Under the pieces are notes generated by a model that searched no databases, was not told the origin of the DNA, and saw only the letters and a list, made by a program, of their open reading frames with translations. Both the position numbers and the translations under genes were made by a program. From positions 1 to 34,251 of the forward strand of contig JAFZIK010000043.1 of assembly GCA_017554405.1 (NCBI GenBank): DNA of 34,251 nt, read 5' to 3'. Positions 15,377 to 25,454 of the stretch are shown here, in pieces. Position 1 is the first letter of the stretch; every line of letters starts with the position of its first letter. Source of the stretch: Clostridia bacterium (GTDB taxonomy: Bacteria > Bacillota > Clostridia > Oscillospirales > Acutalibacteraceae).

Positions 15377-16743
15377 TATCTCACCCTATCTACCGAGGTG
15401 AAGCGGGTATGCTTCGGATCCCAGTGAAGGTCTACCTTACCGGTTTCGCCGTGACGGTTCTTTGCAACGATACATTCGCTCTTGCTTTCTTCGCTGAGTT
15501 CCTCCTCGCCCTTTTCGTTGTTGTAGTATGCTTCACGGTAAAGAAGCAGAACAACATCGGCGTCCTGTTCTATTGAACCGGAATCGCGCAGGTCGGCAAG
15601 TCCCGGTTTATGGGATTTACCCTTGCCCTCCGGAGCACGCGAGAGCTGAGAACAAACCAGCACCGGAACGTTCAGCTCCTTTGCCATAATTTTAAGGCTG
15701 CGGGTTATCTCGGAAATCTCCTGAACACGGTTATCGGTTTTTCTTGCCGAGTGCATAAGCCCGAGATAATCTATCACCACGAGGTCAACCTTTTTCATAC
15801 GCAGGAGCTTGGCTTTCATCTCCGGCACGGTTATATCCGAGCTTTGATCGAGGAAAATTTTTGCCTTTGAAAGATGTTCGCCGGCGCTGGCGAGCATTGT
15901 CCATTCATCGGCGGTAAGTTCGCCGCTGCGAAGTTTAACGCTATCTACGCCCGATTCGCTTGCAAGCAGGCGCTGAGCCAACTGATCGCGGGACATCTCG
16001 AGCGAAAAGAAGCAAACCGTTTTGCCGGTATCGACCGCAACGTTGCGCGCGATGTTAAGAGCCAGCGAGGTTTTACCCATACTCGGTCTTGCGCCCAGAA
16101 CGATAAGGTCGGATTTATTAAGTCCGGTCATCATCGTATCAAGCTCGCCGAGGCCGCAGGGTATGCCGACGTAATCATCGTGGGTCTGCGGATCGGCGAT
16201 CTTTGAAAGCCGGACGTAGGTCTCCTGCTCGATAACCTCCTTAATAGCGGTAAGCCCGGTTTTATCCCTGCCCGTTCTAATATCGTAAATACGCTGTTCG
16301 GCGCTCTCAATAAGCTTATCGGTGCCAACGGCGTTTTCCTCGATATCCTTAAGTATACCCTTTGCGGCGGAAATGAGCGCGCGGGCATAGTAACGGTCGC
16401 GCAGGATATTTATATAGGTCTGAACGTTTGCCGATGAAGGGACCGTTTCAACAAGCTGGGTAAGATAGACCTTGCCGCCCGCCTCATCGTAAACGTTTTT
16501 ATCCTTGAGCTTTTCGAGAAGCGAAACAAAATCTATGACCTGGTTTATCTCAAACATCGTTATGATAACGGTATAGATCTCTTTATGCTGAGGTATGTAG
16601 AAAAACTCCGGGCGCACCTGCGTTACGACCTCGGCTATACATTCGGGGTCGATTATCATTGCGCCGAGCACCGACTGTTCGGCTTCTACCGAATAGGGGA
16701 CCCTGCCGCCCTCAACATCGTAAAGCAATTTTTCATCACTCAT
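15376..16743 (-). CDS. dnaB: Replicative DNA helicase DnaB
   Basis: A 455-residue hexameric 5'-3' helicase of the replication fork. The N-terminal domain (about 15-115) begins with the usual VPYSVEAEQSVLGAMIID; the RecA-like C-terminal domain carries Walker A GARPSMGKT (217-225), FFSLEMS, Walker B LVVIDYLGLM and the DLRDSGSIEQDADVV motif. No intein is present. It lies 2 nt after rplI; the rplI-dnaB pairing is very common in Firmicutes. The ribosome binding site is weak, consistent with coupling to rplI. Confidence 0.97.
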   Translation of the reverse strand: MSDEKLLYDVEGGRVPYSVEAEQSVLGAMIIDPECIAEVVTQVRPEFFYIPQHKEIYTVIITMFEINQVIDFVSLLEKLKDKNVYDEAGGKVYLTQLVETVPSSANVQTYINILRDRYYARALISAAKGILKDIEENAVGTDKLIESAEQRIYDIRTGRDKTGLTAIKEVIEQETYVRLSKIADPQTHDDYVGIPCGLGELDTMMTGLNKSDLIVLGARPSMGKTSLALNIARNVAVDTGKTVCFFSLEMSRDQLAQRLLASESGVDSVKLRSGELTADEWTMLASAGEHLSKAKIFLDQSSDITVPEMKAKLLRMKKVDLVVIDYLGLMHSARKTDNRVQEISEITRSLKIMAKELNVPVLVCSQLSRAPEGKGKSHKPGLADLRDSGSIEQDADVVLLLYREAYYNNEKGEEELSEESKSECIVAKNRHGETGKVDLHWDPKHTRFTSVDRVR

Positions 16744-16745
16744 AA

Positions 16746-17186
16746 TTATTCTTCAACCTTTACGTTAACTTTCGCGCTTATGCCTTTATAAAGCTTTACA
16801 TCCGCCGAATATTCGCCGAAGTTCTTTATATCGGCAACGGCAAGCTTTTTCTTATCTATATCTACCGAGAAGGCGCGGTTTATCTCCTCGGCTATCTCCT
16901 TTGAGGTTATACTGCCGAAAAGCCTGCCGGAAGAGCCCGCCTTTGCCTTTAAGGTAACGGTTTTGCCGTTTAACTTTTCGGCTATCTCCTTGGCGGCGGC
17001 TATTTCCTCGGCAACGCGGTGTTCTTCCGCTTCCTTACGGCTCTTCATTTCCGATAAGGCGGCGTTATCCGCCACCGTGGCAAGGTTTTTCGGGAAAAGG
17101 AAATTGCGGGCGTATCCGTCCGATACGTTTATAAGATCGCCTTTTTTACCCTTTGATTTTACGTCCTCAAGCAAAATAACTTTCAT
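16746..17186 (-). CDS. rplI: 50S ribosomal protein L9
   Basis: A 146-residue ribosomal protein with the characteristic L9 N-terminus [36 protein letters not shown], which binds 23S rRNA, then the long connecting helix and a C-terminal domain. ATG at 17186 follows GAGGTAG. In many Firmicutes a GdpP phosphodiesterase precedes rplI; here RNase J does, 24 nt upstream. Confidence 0.97.
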   Translation of the reverse strand: MKVILLEDVKSKGKKGDLINVSDGYARNFLFPKNLATVADNAALSEMKSRKEAEEHRVAEEIAAAKEIAEKLNGKTVTLKAKAGSSGRLFGSITSKEIAEEINRAFSVDIDKKKLAVADIKNFGEYSADVKLYKGISAKVNVKVEE

Positions 17187-17210
17187 AGCTTTCTACCTCA
17201 CTTTAATAGT

Positions 17211-19079
17211 TTATATTTCCATTATGACCGGCAGGACCATCGGGCTCCGGTGCGTTCTCTGATAAAGGAATTTTGAAACGCCGTCCTTTATCTTTGTTTT
17301 TAAACTGTTCCAATCGCGAACGCCGTTTATGCGGCAGGATTCGAGCACGTCGCAAACAACGTAATCAAGTTCATCCATAAGCTCTTCGGATTCCTTAACG
17401 TATATGAACCCGCGGGAAACAACGTCGGGTCCGGAGACCACCTCGCGCGTCTCGCTGTCTATCGCGACCGTAACGATAATAATACCGTTATCCGAAAGGT
17501 GTTTGCGGTCGCGCAGGACTATGCTGCCGACGTCGCCGACGCCGAGCCCGTCAACAAGCACCCTGCCCGCCGGAACGCTGCCCGCGTTCTTAATACCGGA
17601 AGAGGATATCTCTATAACGTTGCCGTTTGCAGGAACGATAACGTTATCGGGCTTCATACCCATTGAGAGAGCCAGCGCCCTATGCTTATAAAGGTGCTTC
17701 TGCTCGCCGTGAACGGGTATAAAATACTTAGGCTTAACTATGCCGAGCATAAGCTTTTGCTCCTCGGCGCAGGCGTGACCCGAAACGTGAACGTCATACA
17801 TTTTTTCGTATACCACGTTTGCGCCGCGCTTCATAAGCTCGTTTACAACGCGGCTTACGAGTATCTCGTTCCCGGGTATCGGGGTAGCCGAAATAATTAT
17901 CATATCGCCGGGTATTATCTCGACCTGGCGGTGATCCGAAAACGCCATTCTGTGAAGAGCCGAAAGCGGCTCGCCCTGACTGCCGGTGGTTATTATGACC
18001 AGCTTATCGGGAGAATAGTTCTTTATCTGTTCTATCTCAACAAGCACACCTTTAGGCACCTTAAGATAGCCGAGCTGTTCCGCCATAGTAACAACGTTTA
18101 TCATACTTCTGCCGGATACCGCCACCTTACGCTTGCAGCGGTGCGCCTCATCAACTATCTGCTGGATGCGGTGGATGTTTGAAGAAAAGGTGGCAACTAT
18201 TATTCTATGCCCCTGCGCTTTTCTGAAAAGATTTGAAAAAGCTTCGCCGACTATGCGCTCGGAAGGGGTATAACCCGGTCTTTCGGCGTTTGTTGAATCC
18301 GAGAGAAGCGCCAAAACGCCGCGGCGCCCAAGCTCCGCAAATCGGGCGATATCGATCATCTTATCATCTATCGGGGTGGTATCTATCTTAAAGTCGCCGG
18401 TTTGGACCACCGTGCCCGCCGCGCAGGTCACGGCAAATCCGACCGAATCGGGGATAGAATGGTTAACGTGGATAAATTCTACGCTGAATTTGCCGAGCTT
18501 CACCGTATCGCCCGGCTTAACGACGTTGAGCTTTGCCGCTTCGGTAAGCTTGTGTTCAGAGAGCTTGTTTTCGATAAGCCCTACGGTCAGGCGCGTTGCA
18601 TAAACCGGTAAATTGAATTCCTTTAAAAGATATGGTATGCCGCCTATGTGATCCTCGTGCCCGTGGGTCACAACAAGCCCTTTTATTTTCTCTTTGTTTT
18701 CGAGAACATACGTGAAATCCGGGATCACGGCATCTATACCGGGGGTCTCCTCATCGGGGAAGCTCATACCGCAATCCACTAATATCATATCGCCCTCAAA
18801 CTCATAAAGGGTGATATTCTTGCCTATCTCACCGAGACCGCCGAGCGGTATTATCCTTATGGGGCTGACGCTCTTTTCCTGTTTGCCGTTTTTACCTGTT
18901 TTCTTTTGCCCCTGCGGGCGTTTGCCCGTATTCTTCTTCTCGGTTTTATGAGCGGGTTTGCTTTTCTTGTTAAAGCTGCCGCGGACTACGCTGTTAACAG
19001 CGTTCTTTGCACTTGAAACACCGCCGTTTCTTTTATTTGAACGGCCTTTTTCGGTTTTATTGGTTTGTGTTTCTCTCAT
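17211..19079 (-). CDS. rnj: Ribonuclease J
   Basis: A 622-residue metallo-beta-lactamase/beta-CASP ribonuclease with 5'-3' exo- and endonuclease activity, central to mRNA decay and rRNA maturation. The zinc motif HGHEDH is at 139-144, with IRIIPLGGLGEIGKN at the start of the catalytic domain and the beta-CASP histidine segment HVSGHA later. Residues 1-72 form a lysine/asparagine-rich, probably disordered extension before the catalytic domain, absent from Bacillus RNase J1. ATG at 19079 follows TGGAGG; an in-frame TTG at 19097 overlaps that ribosome binding site. It follows dut by about 100 nt with a hairpin between, so it may have additional initiation. Confidence 0.95.
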   Translation of the reverse strand: MRETQTNKTEKGRSNKRNGGVSSAKNAVNSVVRGSFNKKSKPAHKTEKKNTGKRPQGQKKTGKNGKQEKSVSPIRIIPLGGLGEIGKNITLYEFEGDMILVDCGMSFPDEETPGIDAVIPDFTYVLENKEKIKGLVVTHGHEDHIGGIPYLLKEFNLPVYATRLTVGLIENKLSEHKLTEAAKLNVVKPGDTVKLGKFSVEFIHVNHSIPDSVGFAVTCAAGTVVQTGDFKIDTTPIDDKMIDIARFAELGRRGVLALLSDSTNAERPGYTPSERIVGEAFSNLFRKAQGHRIIVATFSSNIHRIQQIVDEAHRCKRKVAVSGRSMINVVTMAEQLGYLKVPKGVLVEIEQIKNYSPDKLVIITTGSQGEPLSALHRMAFSDHRQVEIIPGDMIIISATPIPGNEILVSRVVNELMKRGANVVYEKMYDVHVSGHACAEEQKLMLGIVKPKYFIPVHGEQKHLYKHRALALSMGMKPDNVIVPANGNVIEISSSGIKNAGSVPAGRVLVDGLGVGDVGSIVLRDRKHLSDNGIIIVTVAIDSETREVVSGPDVVSRGFIYVKESEELMDELDYVVCDVLESCRINGVRDWNSLKTKIKDGVSKFLYQRTHRSPMVLPVIMEI

Positions 19080-19124
19080 TAAATAAAATACCTCCAAAAA
19101 TTTTCCTGATATAAATGTAAATTC

Positions 19125-19146
19125 TTAAGACCGTCTTTGGTCTTAA
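19125..19146 (-). other. Hairpin between dut and rnj
   Basis: TTAAGACC-GTCTTT-GGTCTTAA forms an 8-bp stem in the only gap of notable size (98 nt) inside the ruvC-ftsH series. No good T-tract follows on the minus strand, so it may be a weak terminator, a processing site or an mRNA-stabilising structure. Confidence 0.45.
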
Positions 19147-19177
19147 CTTAATTATTGACGCCGATCGGTTTTTGTAA

Positions 19178-19615
19178 TCATTTTGTGCCGGTCGAGCCGA
19201 ATCCGCCCGATGACCTTTCGGTCTCATCAAGGGTATCGCACTCGCAAAAATCGGCTTTTACGTAAGGCGCTATAACTATCTGCGCCACCCGTTCGCCCGA
19301 AGCCACCGTTTGCTCGGCGTTTGAATGGTTATAAAGCGATACCATTATTTCGCCGCGGTAATCGCTGTCGATAACGCCGACCTTGTTTGCGGGAGCCAGT
19401 CCCCTTTTGGTGGCAATGCCGCTTCTGGCGTAAATAAGCCCTACGTAGCCCTCGGGTATCTGCATACAAATGCCGGTATGGATAAGCGCCGTTTGGCCGG
19501 GTCTTATCACGGTATCGCCTTCGGGCAGAGCGTAAAGGTCGGCGCCGGCGGCGCTCTCTGTGCCGTAGGTCGGGACTATTGCGTTATCGTTTAACTTTTT
19601 AAACTTGAGTAACAT
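19178..19615 (-). CDS. dut: dUTP diphosphatase
   Basis: A 145-residue trimeric dUTPase hydrolysing dUTP to dUMP and pyrophosphate, which keeps uracil out of DNA. The five motifs are present: AGADLYA, RSGIATKRGL, GVIDSDYRGEI (catalytic Asp), the GERVAQIVIAP segment and the C-terminal P-loop-like SSGGFGSTG. Start ATG at 19615 has AAAGGGTGA upstream, overlapping the 3' end of the clp gene. Its position between a Clp ATPase and RNase J reflects genome packing, not an evident pathway link. Confidence 0.96.
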   Translation of the reverse strand: MLLKFKKLNDNAIVPTYGTESAAGADLYALPEGDTVIRPGQTALIHTGICMQIPEGYVGLIYARSGIATKRGLAPANKVGVIDSDYRGEIMVSLYNHSNAEQTVASGERVAQIVIAPYVKADFCECDTLDETERSSGGFGSTGTK

Positions 19616-19626
19616 TTTTTCACCCT

Positions 19627-21903
19627 TTAAAGAACGTCGATCTTTAACTTGCCTTTATCGTTTGTAACGGCTATACCGATCAAACCGTTTTCCTTTTCGA
19701 TAATGATATCAACTATTTTATCCTCGATATTGCGGCGGATAACGTTTCTGAGTTCCCTTGCACCGCTTTTCGCGGTATCGGCGTTCGATACCACAAAGTC
19801 GCAAACCGAGTTATCGTATTTAAAGGCGATATTGCGCTCCGCCAAAGAATCCTTAAGCTCATCGAGCATAAGCGCGGCTATCTTTTTAAGCGAGGCTTCG
19901 TCAAGCGGGTCAAACACGACCACCTCGTCTACCCTCGCGATAAACTCGGGACGCAGAAATTCCTTTAACGCTTTAAGCGCCTTATCGCGGGAAGCCTCCG
20001 CCGCGGTTTGGGCAAATCCCAAAAGGTTTGAGGTTTTTTCGCTTCCGGCGTTCGAGGTCATAACGATAACGGTGTTCTGGAAGTTGACCGTTCTTCCCTG
20101 GGCGTCGGTCACCCTGCCCTCGTCAAGGATCTGAAGCAGGATATTGAGCACATCCGGGTGCGCCTTTTCTATTTCATCGAGCAATATTACCGAATAGGGC
20201 TTGCGGCGCACCTTTTCGGTAAGCTGACCCGCCTCATCATAGCCCACGTATCCGGGAGGCGCACCTATAAGGCGGGATACCGAGTGTTTTTCCATAAACT
20301 CCGACATATCAAAGCGCAAAAGCGTTTCGGGAGTGCTGAAAAGCTGTTCGGAGAGGACCTTTACAAGCTCGGTCTTGCCCACGCCGGTGGGACCTACGAA
20401 TATAAAGGAAGCCGGGCGCCGGACGGCGCTTGTATGCACCCTTGACCGCCTGACCGCCGCCGCTACGAGGTGGGTGGCGTTCGGCTGACCTATTATCTTT
20501 TCGTTAAGCCGATCTTCAAGCTTTGAAAGCTTTGAAAGTTCGCTTTCAGCGACCTTTGAAGCGGGTATGCCGGTCCAGAGTTCTATTACCTTTGCCAGTT
20601 CCTTTTCGGTCACCGTATTATCGCTCGCCGCTTCATAAAGCCCGTTTGCAACGTTTTTATACTTTTCGATCTCGGCTTTTAGCATTGCCTGCTTTTCATA
20701 ATCGGTGTTCTCGGGGTCGGCGGTAAGCTCATCGAGTTCCTTTTGCGCGGCGGTTACGTGCCTGTTAGCAACGTAAAGCTCATCGATCGCCTTGTTTTCA
20801 AGACTGGTGCAGGCGCACGCCTCATCCAAAAGGTCTATCGCCTTATCGGGCAAATACCTGTCGGTAACGTATCTTTCGGACAGAGTGACCGCCTTATCGA
20901 TGATAGCATCCGGAACAACAACGCCGTGATAGCCCTCGTAATAAGACTTAACGCCCCTTAAAACGGTTTTGGCGTCCTCGATCGAAGGCTCCTCGATCAC
21001 TACCGGCTGAAAACGGCGCTCGAGTGCCGCGTCCTTTTCGATATACTTACGGTATTCCTTAAAGGTGGTGGCGCCTATTACCTGTATTTCCCCGCGGGAA
21101 AGCGCCGGTTTTAATATGTTTGCGGCGTTCATACTGCCCTCGGCGGAATCGCCCGCGCCCACAAGGTTATGGATCTCGTCTATGAAAAGGATGATATTGC
21201 CGGTCTCCTTTATCTCCTCAACAAGACCCTTTACCCGGCTTTCAAACTGACCGCGGAACTGGGTCCCCGCGAGAAGCCCGGTAAGATCGAGCAGATATAT
21301 CTCCTTATCAAGCAGGCGCGCCGGAGCATCGCCGCTTGCTATCCTTTGAGCGAGTCCCTCGGCTATGGCGGTTTTACCGACGCCCGGCTCGCCTATAAGG
21401 CAGGGGTTGTTTTTGGAACGGCGGGAAAGGATCTGAACGGTTCTGTAAAGCTCCTTTTCGCGCCCTACTATATTATCGAGCTTGCCTTCCTTTGCGCGGG
21501 CGGTAAGATTCGTTGCGTAAAGCTCAAGAAAGCGCTTACGCTTCTTCTTTTGTTTTTCGGCATTTTTGGTATCGGTCTTGCCGTTTTCGCCTTCGTTACG
21601 GCTCTGTGCGCCGCCGAAAATATTTTTAATAAACGGTATGGCGGGCGCGGTCCCGAGATCGAAGGTATCCTCGTTCAAGGCGGCGTCATCAGCATCGGGA
21701 TTCATCATCTCCATAAACTGATCGCTCATTTGCTCGATATCCTCATCGGTGATATTCATACTTTTAAGCATATCGTCGATCGGCTTTATGCCAAGCTCCT
21801 TAGCGCAAACGAGGCAAAGCCCCTCCGGCTCGGCGGAGCTGTTCATGGGGTTTGACATAAATACGACCGCCGGACGCTTTTTGCATTTTGAACACAGTTT
21901 CAT
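19627..21903 (-). CDS. ClpE-type AAA+ unfoldase, ATP-binding subunit of Clp protease
   Basis: A 758-residue double-AAA+ Hsp100 protein. It starts with a small zinc finger (CxxC at Cys4/Cys7 and Cys30/Cys33) instead of the Clp-N double repeat, as in ClpE. Domain D1 has Walker A GEPGVGKT (171-178) and [14 protein letters not shown]; a short coiled middle domain spans about 375-425; D2 has Walker A GPTGVGKT (504-511). An LGF tripeptide at 628-630 fits the ClpP-docking loop, so it probably feeds substrates to ClpP. ATG at 21903 has AGGAG 11 nt upstream. In other Firmicutes clpE is CtsR-regulated, but no CtsR operator is visible here; the gene is embedded in the housekeeping series 15 nt after cvpA. 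Confidence 0.92.
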   Translation of the reverse strand: MKLCSKCKKRPAVVFMSNPMNSSAEPEGLCLVCAKELGIKPIDDMLKSMNITDEDIEQMSDQFMEMMNPDADDAALNEDTFDLGTAPAIPFIKNIFGGAQSRNEGENGKTDTKNAEKQKKKRKRFLELYATNLTARAKEGKLDNIVGREKELYRTVQILSRRSKNNPCLIGEPGVGKTAIAEGLAQRIASGDAPARLLDKEIYLLDLTGLLAGTQFRGQFESRVKGLVEEIKETGNIILFIDEIHNLVGAGDSAEGSMNAANILKPALSRGEIQVIGATTFKEYRKYIEKDAALERRFQPVVIEEPSIEDAKTVLRGVKSYYEGYHGVVVPDAIIDKAVTLSERYVTDRYLPDKAIDLLDEACACTSLENKAIDELYVANRHVTAAQKELDELTADPENTDYEKQAMLKAEIEKYKNVANGLYEAASDNTVTEKELAKVIELWTGIPASKVAESELSKLSKLEDRLNEKIIGQPNATHLVAAAVRRSRVHTSAVRRPASFIFVGPTGVGKTELVKVLSEQLFSTPETLLRFDMSEFMEKHSVSRLIGAPPGYVGYDEAGQLTEKVRRKPYSVILLDEIEKAHPDVLNILLQILDEGRVTDAQGRTVNFQNTVIVMTSNAGSEKTSNLLGFAQTAAEASRDKALKALKEFLRPEFIARVDEVVVFDPLDEASLKKIAALMLDELKDSLAERNIAFKYDNSVCDFVVSNADTAKSGARELRNVIRRNIEDKIVDIIIEKENGLIGIAVTNDKGKLKIDVL

Positions 21904-21918
21904 TTTTTCAGTTTTCTC

Positions 21919-22605
21919 CTATACAAACGGTGAAATACCGTAGAATAATTTAAACAAATAGGTCGAATCGATATTCTCTTTTGTGAATATCCCCGGACCG
22001 TTATTGGTGAAAAGCACTATAACGCTTATTACCATACATACTATGAGCGCAAAGGCGGCGCCCTTCAAAATACCGAGTAAACCGCCGAGAACGGCGTTCA
22101 ATCCGCCAGCCACCGAAATATTCACTACCTTGTTTATCAGCTTTGCGAGCAATTTAAAAACAATAAGCAGAACTATGGCGATAACGGTTGAATAAATAAT
22201 GCTCAGAACCTTTGAAACTGCCGGTTTAACGGTTTTATCGGATATCTGCTCTATCACCTGCTCGGTGCTGCCCGAAGCGCTCTCGACCTCGGTCTTAAGG
22301 GTATCCCTCGAAATACCGAGACCTCCGGCATAGTTCTTGGCAACGTCCGGAAGCGAATCCCAAAGCTTATCCGCCGCGTCGGCGTTTTCGATATTAAGGT
22401 TCTTATCCACCGAAGAAACGATCGTGGATTTTATAAATCCCTCATAGGTCATATCGGCAAGCGGCGGGCTTACCGTAAAGGCGATAACAAACGCCGCGAT
22501 AAAGCCGACCACCTCGATAAGCGTTCGCACAAAGCCGTGCTTTGCGGAAAGTATCACCCACAAAACGATTATCGCGATTATTATCAAATCAAGCAGTATA
22601 CTCAT
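21919..22605 (-). CDS. CvpA family membrane protein
   Basis: A 228-residue integral membrane protein with about four transmembrane segments: two close together at the N-terminus (3-20, 27-45) and two after an extracytoplasmic loop (about 130-150, 175-205). The FSVSPPLADMT-like region and the glycine-rich GGLNAVLGGLLGILKG segment match CvpA (colicin V production) proteins, a family linked to envelope homeostasis. ATG at 22605 follows AAAGGGTGAT, which overlaps the end of the DUF5711 gene. Pairing with DUF5711 suggests a common envelope role. Confidence 0.88.
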   Translation of the reverse strand: MSILLDLIIIAIIVLWVILSAKHGFVRTLIEVVGFIAAFVIAFTVSPPLADMTYEGFIKSTIVSSVDKNLNIENADAADKLWDSLPDVAKNYAGGLGISRDTLKTEVESASGSTEQVIEQISDKTVKPAVSKVLSIIYSTVIAIVLLIVFKLLAKLINKVVNISVAGGLNAVLGGLLGILKGAAFALIVCMVISVIVLFTNNGPGIFTKENIDSTYLFKLFYGISPFV

Positions 22606-22609
22606 AGTA

Positions 22610-23881
22610 TCACCCTTTATCGATCACAACTTTTTTTATCTGACTGTCGGTCATAACGCAAACGGTATTGGAGCCGGTGACCGCGATCTTTACCCCGCCG
22701 AATCCGTAATTACAACTGCTGAGCTGACCGCCGTTTTTATCGTAGATCGTGATTTTATTATCGCCCATTGCATAAACTCTGCCCTTGGCAAATCTTATGT
22801 CGCTTATAGCGCCTTTAATCTCGAATTCCGATATTTTTTTGCCCGAATTTGAAATAAGCACCGCGTTATTGATACTTTTATCGTTGGTCTTATTGTAAAC
22901 CGCAAGCACGCCGGAGCTTGAATATCTCAAATAAGAAATACTGCCTTCAAAGCCGTATTCGGTAACGCTGCGATCCGACCACTTTATATACCGGACCTTG
23001 TTATGCGTGGCAACAAAGAAGCCGCTTCCCGTATTCTCGATATCGTAAACCGGGTCCTGCCCAAGATCAAGGCTGTATACCGGATCCGCCGAATTAAAAT
23101 CGTAAACTCTTACGCTTGAAACCATCTTGCCCGCCTCGGCGTTTAAGGTCGAAACGGCTATTTTTTTGCCGGATGAGGCGATATCAACGTTGTTTACCAT
23201 ATCCCTTGCAAAGTTGATATTGTAAAGCTGCTTACCGTTACGGTTGTTTACCGTGACCGTTGCCGCGGAAGAGTTTTGCTTTGTTACAAGCGCGTATTCG
23301 CCGTTTTTGGCGATATCCGCCGCGATTATAGGATAATCACTTTGGACCGTGCTTACCTCGCCCGCAAGGTTATAGATCGTCGCCGTGTTTTTGCCCTGGT
23401 CAAAAATTATCGCCCTGGTCTCGCTTGAAGCGATGATCGGAGAGGAAAACCCGTGAACGTAGGAAAACCTGCGCTTTCCGCCGTTTGTAAACGCCATTAT
23501 GCTGGTATCGGTAACGAGATAATAGTAATTATCCTTCGGCTCGCAATCTACCACGGCGTTGCCGGAAATATCTATCGGAAAACTGCCGGTTCCGAACGAA
23601 AGGAAAAAATTCTGCGCGCTTTCAAACAGACTTACCGGAAGTATTACCGAAAGGGTTATAAGCACGGCGGCTATGACCGCTACGCAACCGAGAAGAACGT
23701 ATATCTTCTTGCGCCTTTCACCCTTTTTGCCGCGGATGATATGTATCGGCGTTTGTTCGGCTTGTTCCTCCGGCTTATCCTTTTTGCGCCTGACCGGTAT
23801 ATTTATTTCATTTTTTTGTTTTTCGGGCTTTGCGCTCGGGCGCTTGCCCGTATGGACCTTTTTTCTCCTGTAATCAGGCAT
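22610..23881 (-). CDS. DUF5711 family single-pass membrane protein
   Basis: A 423-residue protein with a strongly basic cytoplasmic N-terminus (about residues 1-60), one transmembrane helix (about 61-82) and a large extracytoplasmic domain of repeated beta-strand units (for example the DIRFAKGRVYAMGDNKITIYD type), consistent with a beta-propeller. This matches DUF5711, which occurs widely next to cvpA in Clostridia. Function is unknown; a propeller facing outward suggests binding of protein or wall ligands. ATG at 23881 follows AAAGGGAT. It lies between truA and cvpA with gaps of only 4-12 nt. Confidence 0.82.
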   Translation of the reverse strand: MPDYRRKKVHTGKRPSAKPEKQKNEINIPVRRKKDKPEEQAEQTPIHIIRGKKGERRKKIYVLLGCVAVIAAVLITLSVILPVSLFESAQNFFLSFGTGSFPIDISGNAVVDCEPKDNYYYLVTDTSIMAFTNGGKRRFSYVHGFSSPIIASSETRAIIFDQGKNTATIYNLAGEVSTVQSDYPIIAADIAKNGEYALVTKQNSSAATVTVNNRNGKQLYNINFARDMVNNVDIASSGKKIAVSTLNAEAGKMVSSVRVYDFNSADPVYSLDLGQDPVYDIENTGSGFFVATHNKVRYIKWSDRSVTEYGFEGSISYLRYSSSGVLAVYNKTNDKSINNAVLISNSGKKISEFEIKGAISDIRFAKGRVYAMGDNKITIYDKNGGQLSSCNYGFGGVKIAVTGSNTVCVMTDSQIKKVVIDKG

Positions 23882-23893
23882 AATTTATCCCTT

Positions 23894-24625
23894 TCAGTAA
23901 ATAACTTTTTCCAAAAACAGACCCTGCGGCGGCAGAGTATCGCCGGCGAGCGAACGGTCTTTTTTTGAAAACACGTCCTCTGCAACGCCGGTATCAAGTC
24001 TGCCGTAACCCACGGCGAGCGCCGTTCCGGCGAGTATGCGGACCATATTGTATAAAAATCCGTTTGCTGTTATTCTAAAGTATATCTTGTTTTCCTGCGT
24101 ATTGACCGAGCACTCGCTCACCGTGCGAACGGTATCGGTCACCGTTCTGCCGGACGCGGAAAAACCGCAGAAATCGTGCGTGCCTACGACCGTTTTTGCG
24201 AAGCGTTCCATAAGCTTTATATCCGGGGCGCTTTCAAGATGCAGAAAATATCTTTCACGGAACGGGTCCTTGTTTCCCGTATACATGCCGTAAACGTAGG
24301 TTTTGCCGAGCGCGTTATACCTCGCGTGGAAATCGGGCGGCACAGACTTACACCCTATCACCGCTATATCATCGGGCAACATTGAATTAAGCCCCTTTAA
24401 AAATGCCGCTTCGGGTATGTTATCCTCACAGTCGATGTGAAAAGCGAATTCTCTTGCGTGAACGCCGGTATCGGTCCTGCTGCAGCCGGTAACGTCGGTT
24501 TTTTTGCCCAAAAGCTCATAAAGGCAGTCGTTAAGCACCTTTTGCACCGTAATACCGTTTTGCTGCACCTGCCAGCCGTGATACGCCGTGCCGTCAAAAG
24601 AGATCTTTATAAGATACCGTTTCAT
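23894..24625 (-). CDS. truA: tRNA pseudouridine(38-40) synthase TruA
   Basis: A 243-residue enzyme that isomerises uridines 38-40 in the tRNA anticodon stem. The catalytic motif is TGCSRTDTGVHA with Asp52; FDGTAYHGWQ at the N-terminus and the FLYNMVRILAGTAL segment are diagnostic. It directly follows ecfT (16 nt), the standard order ecfA1-ecfA2-ecfT-truA seen in many Firmicutes, there usually downstream of ribosomal protein genes; here it follows ruvCAB instead. Confidence 0.96.
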   Translation of the reverse strand: MKRYLIKISFDGTAYHGWQVQQNGITVQKVLNDCLYELLGKKTDVTGCSRTDTGVHAREFAFHIDCEDNIPEAAFLKGLNSMLPDDIAVIGCKSVPPDFHARYNALGKTYVYGMYTGNKDPFRERYFLHLESAPDIKLMERFAKTVVGTHDFCGFSASGRTVTDTVRTVSECSVNTQENKIYFRITANGFLYNMVRILAGTALAVGYGRLDTGVAEDVFSKKDRSLAGDTLPPQGLFLEKVIY

Positions 24626-24641
24626 ACCGTCACCGCCCGAA

Positions 24642-25454
24642 TCACAACAAAATATTTACGGCTATGACCCCACCGCAAAAGATCAGCATTACCGCGGCGG
24701 CGGTAATATCCCGCAAGCCGTATTTAAGCTCTTTCATACGCACCCTGCCTACGCCGCCGTTATAACAGCGGCACTCCATTGCCTCCGCCAGTTCATAGGC
24801 GCGGCGGACCGAGGATATAAGAAGCGGGATAAGTATGGGTATCAGCGCCCGTATACGCTGGAAAAGCTTTCCGCTTTCAAGATCGGCACCGCGCGCCTTT
24901 TGGGCGTTTATGATCTTTTCGGTTTCCTCTACGAGGGTCGGTATGAATCTTAACGCTATGGTCATCATCATAGCAAGCATATGCACCGCAGTCCTCAGCC
25001 CGAATATCCTTAAGAAGGATAAAAGCGATTCTATCGCATCGGTAATATCGTTGGGCGTTGTTGTATAGGTAAGGACCGAGCTTAAGAGGATAAGCAGGAT
25101 CACGCGCACCGCCATATAAACGGCGCGGTTAACGCCGCCGGTGGTAATCGTCACGCGCCAAAAGCTTAAAAGCACCTCGCCGCTGCCGTAAAACAGATTT
25201 ATGATCGTTGTAAGAACGATTATCGGCAATATCGCCTTTATGTTCTTTAAATACATCCGAAGCGGAACGCGCGAAAAAGCGATGATAATCGCCACCTGCA
25301 CGATACATACGAGCAATGAAAATAAGTTGTTGCTATCGGCTAAGAACAGAAAGACTATACCGAGTATCGTAAGCAGTATCTTGGTTCGCGGGTCGAGCCT
25401 GTGTATAAAAGAATTGCTCTCTACATACTGCCCGAAAGTGATATCCTTAAGCAC
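24642..25454 (-). CDS. ecfT: ECF transporter transmembrane subunit EcfT
   Basis: A 270-residue membrane subunit that couples the EcfA ATPases to vitamin-binding S subunits. It has about five to six transmembrane helices and the two cytoplasmic coupling-helix motifs with Ala-Arg-Gly (AQKARGADLESG) and the AMECRCYNGG segment. The start is probably the GTG at 25454, which gives MLKDITFGQYVE as in relatives and overlaps the ecfA2 stop by 8 nt; a GTG at 25463 is also possible. No S component is recognisable beside it, so this is the shared group II module. Confidence 0.93.
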   Translation of the reverse strand: MLKDITFGQYVESNSFIHRLDPRTKILLTILGIVFLFLADSNNLFSLLVCIVQVAIIIAFSRVPLRMYLKNIKAILPIIVLTTIINLFYGSGEVLLSFWRVTITTGGVNRAVYMAVRVILLILLSSVLTYTTTPNDITDAIESLLSFLRIFGLRTAVHMLAMMMTIALRFIPTLVEETEKIINAQKARGADLESGKLFQRIRALIPILIPLLISSVRRAYELAEAMECRCYNGGVGRVRMKELKYGLRDITAAAVMLIFCGGVIAVNILL

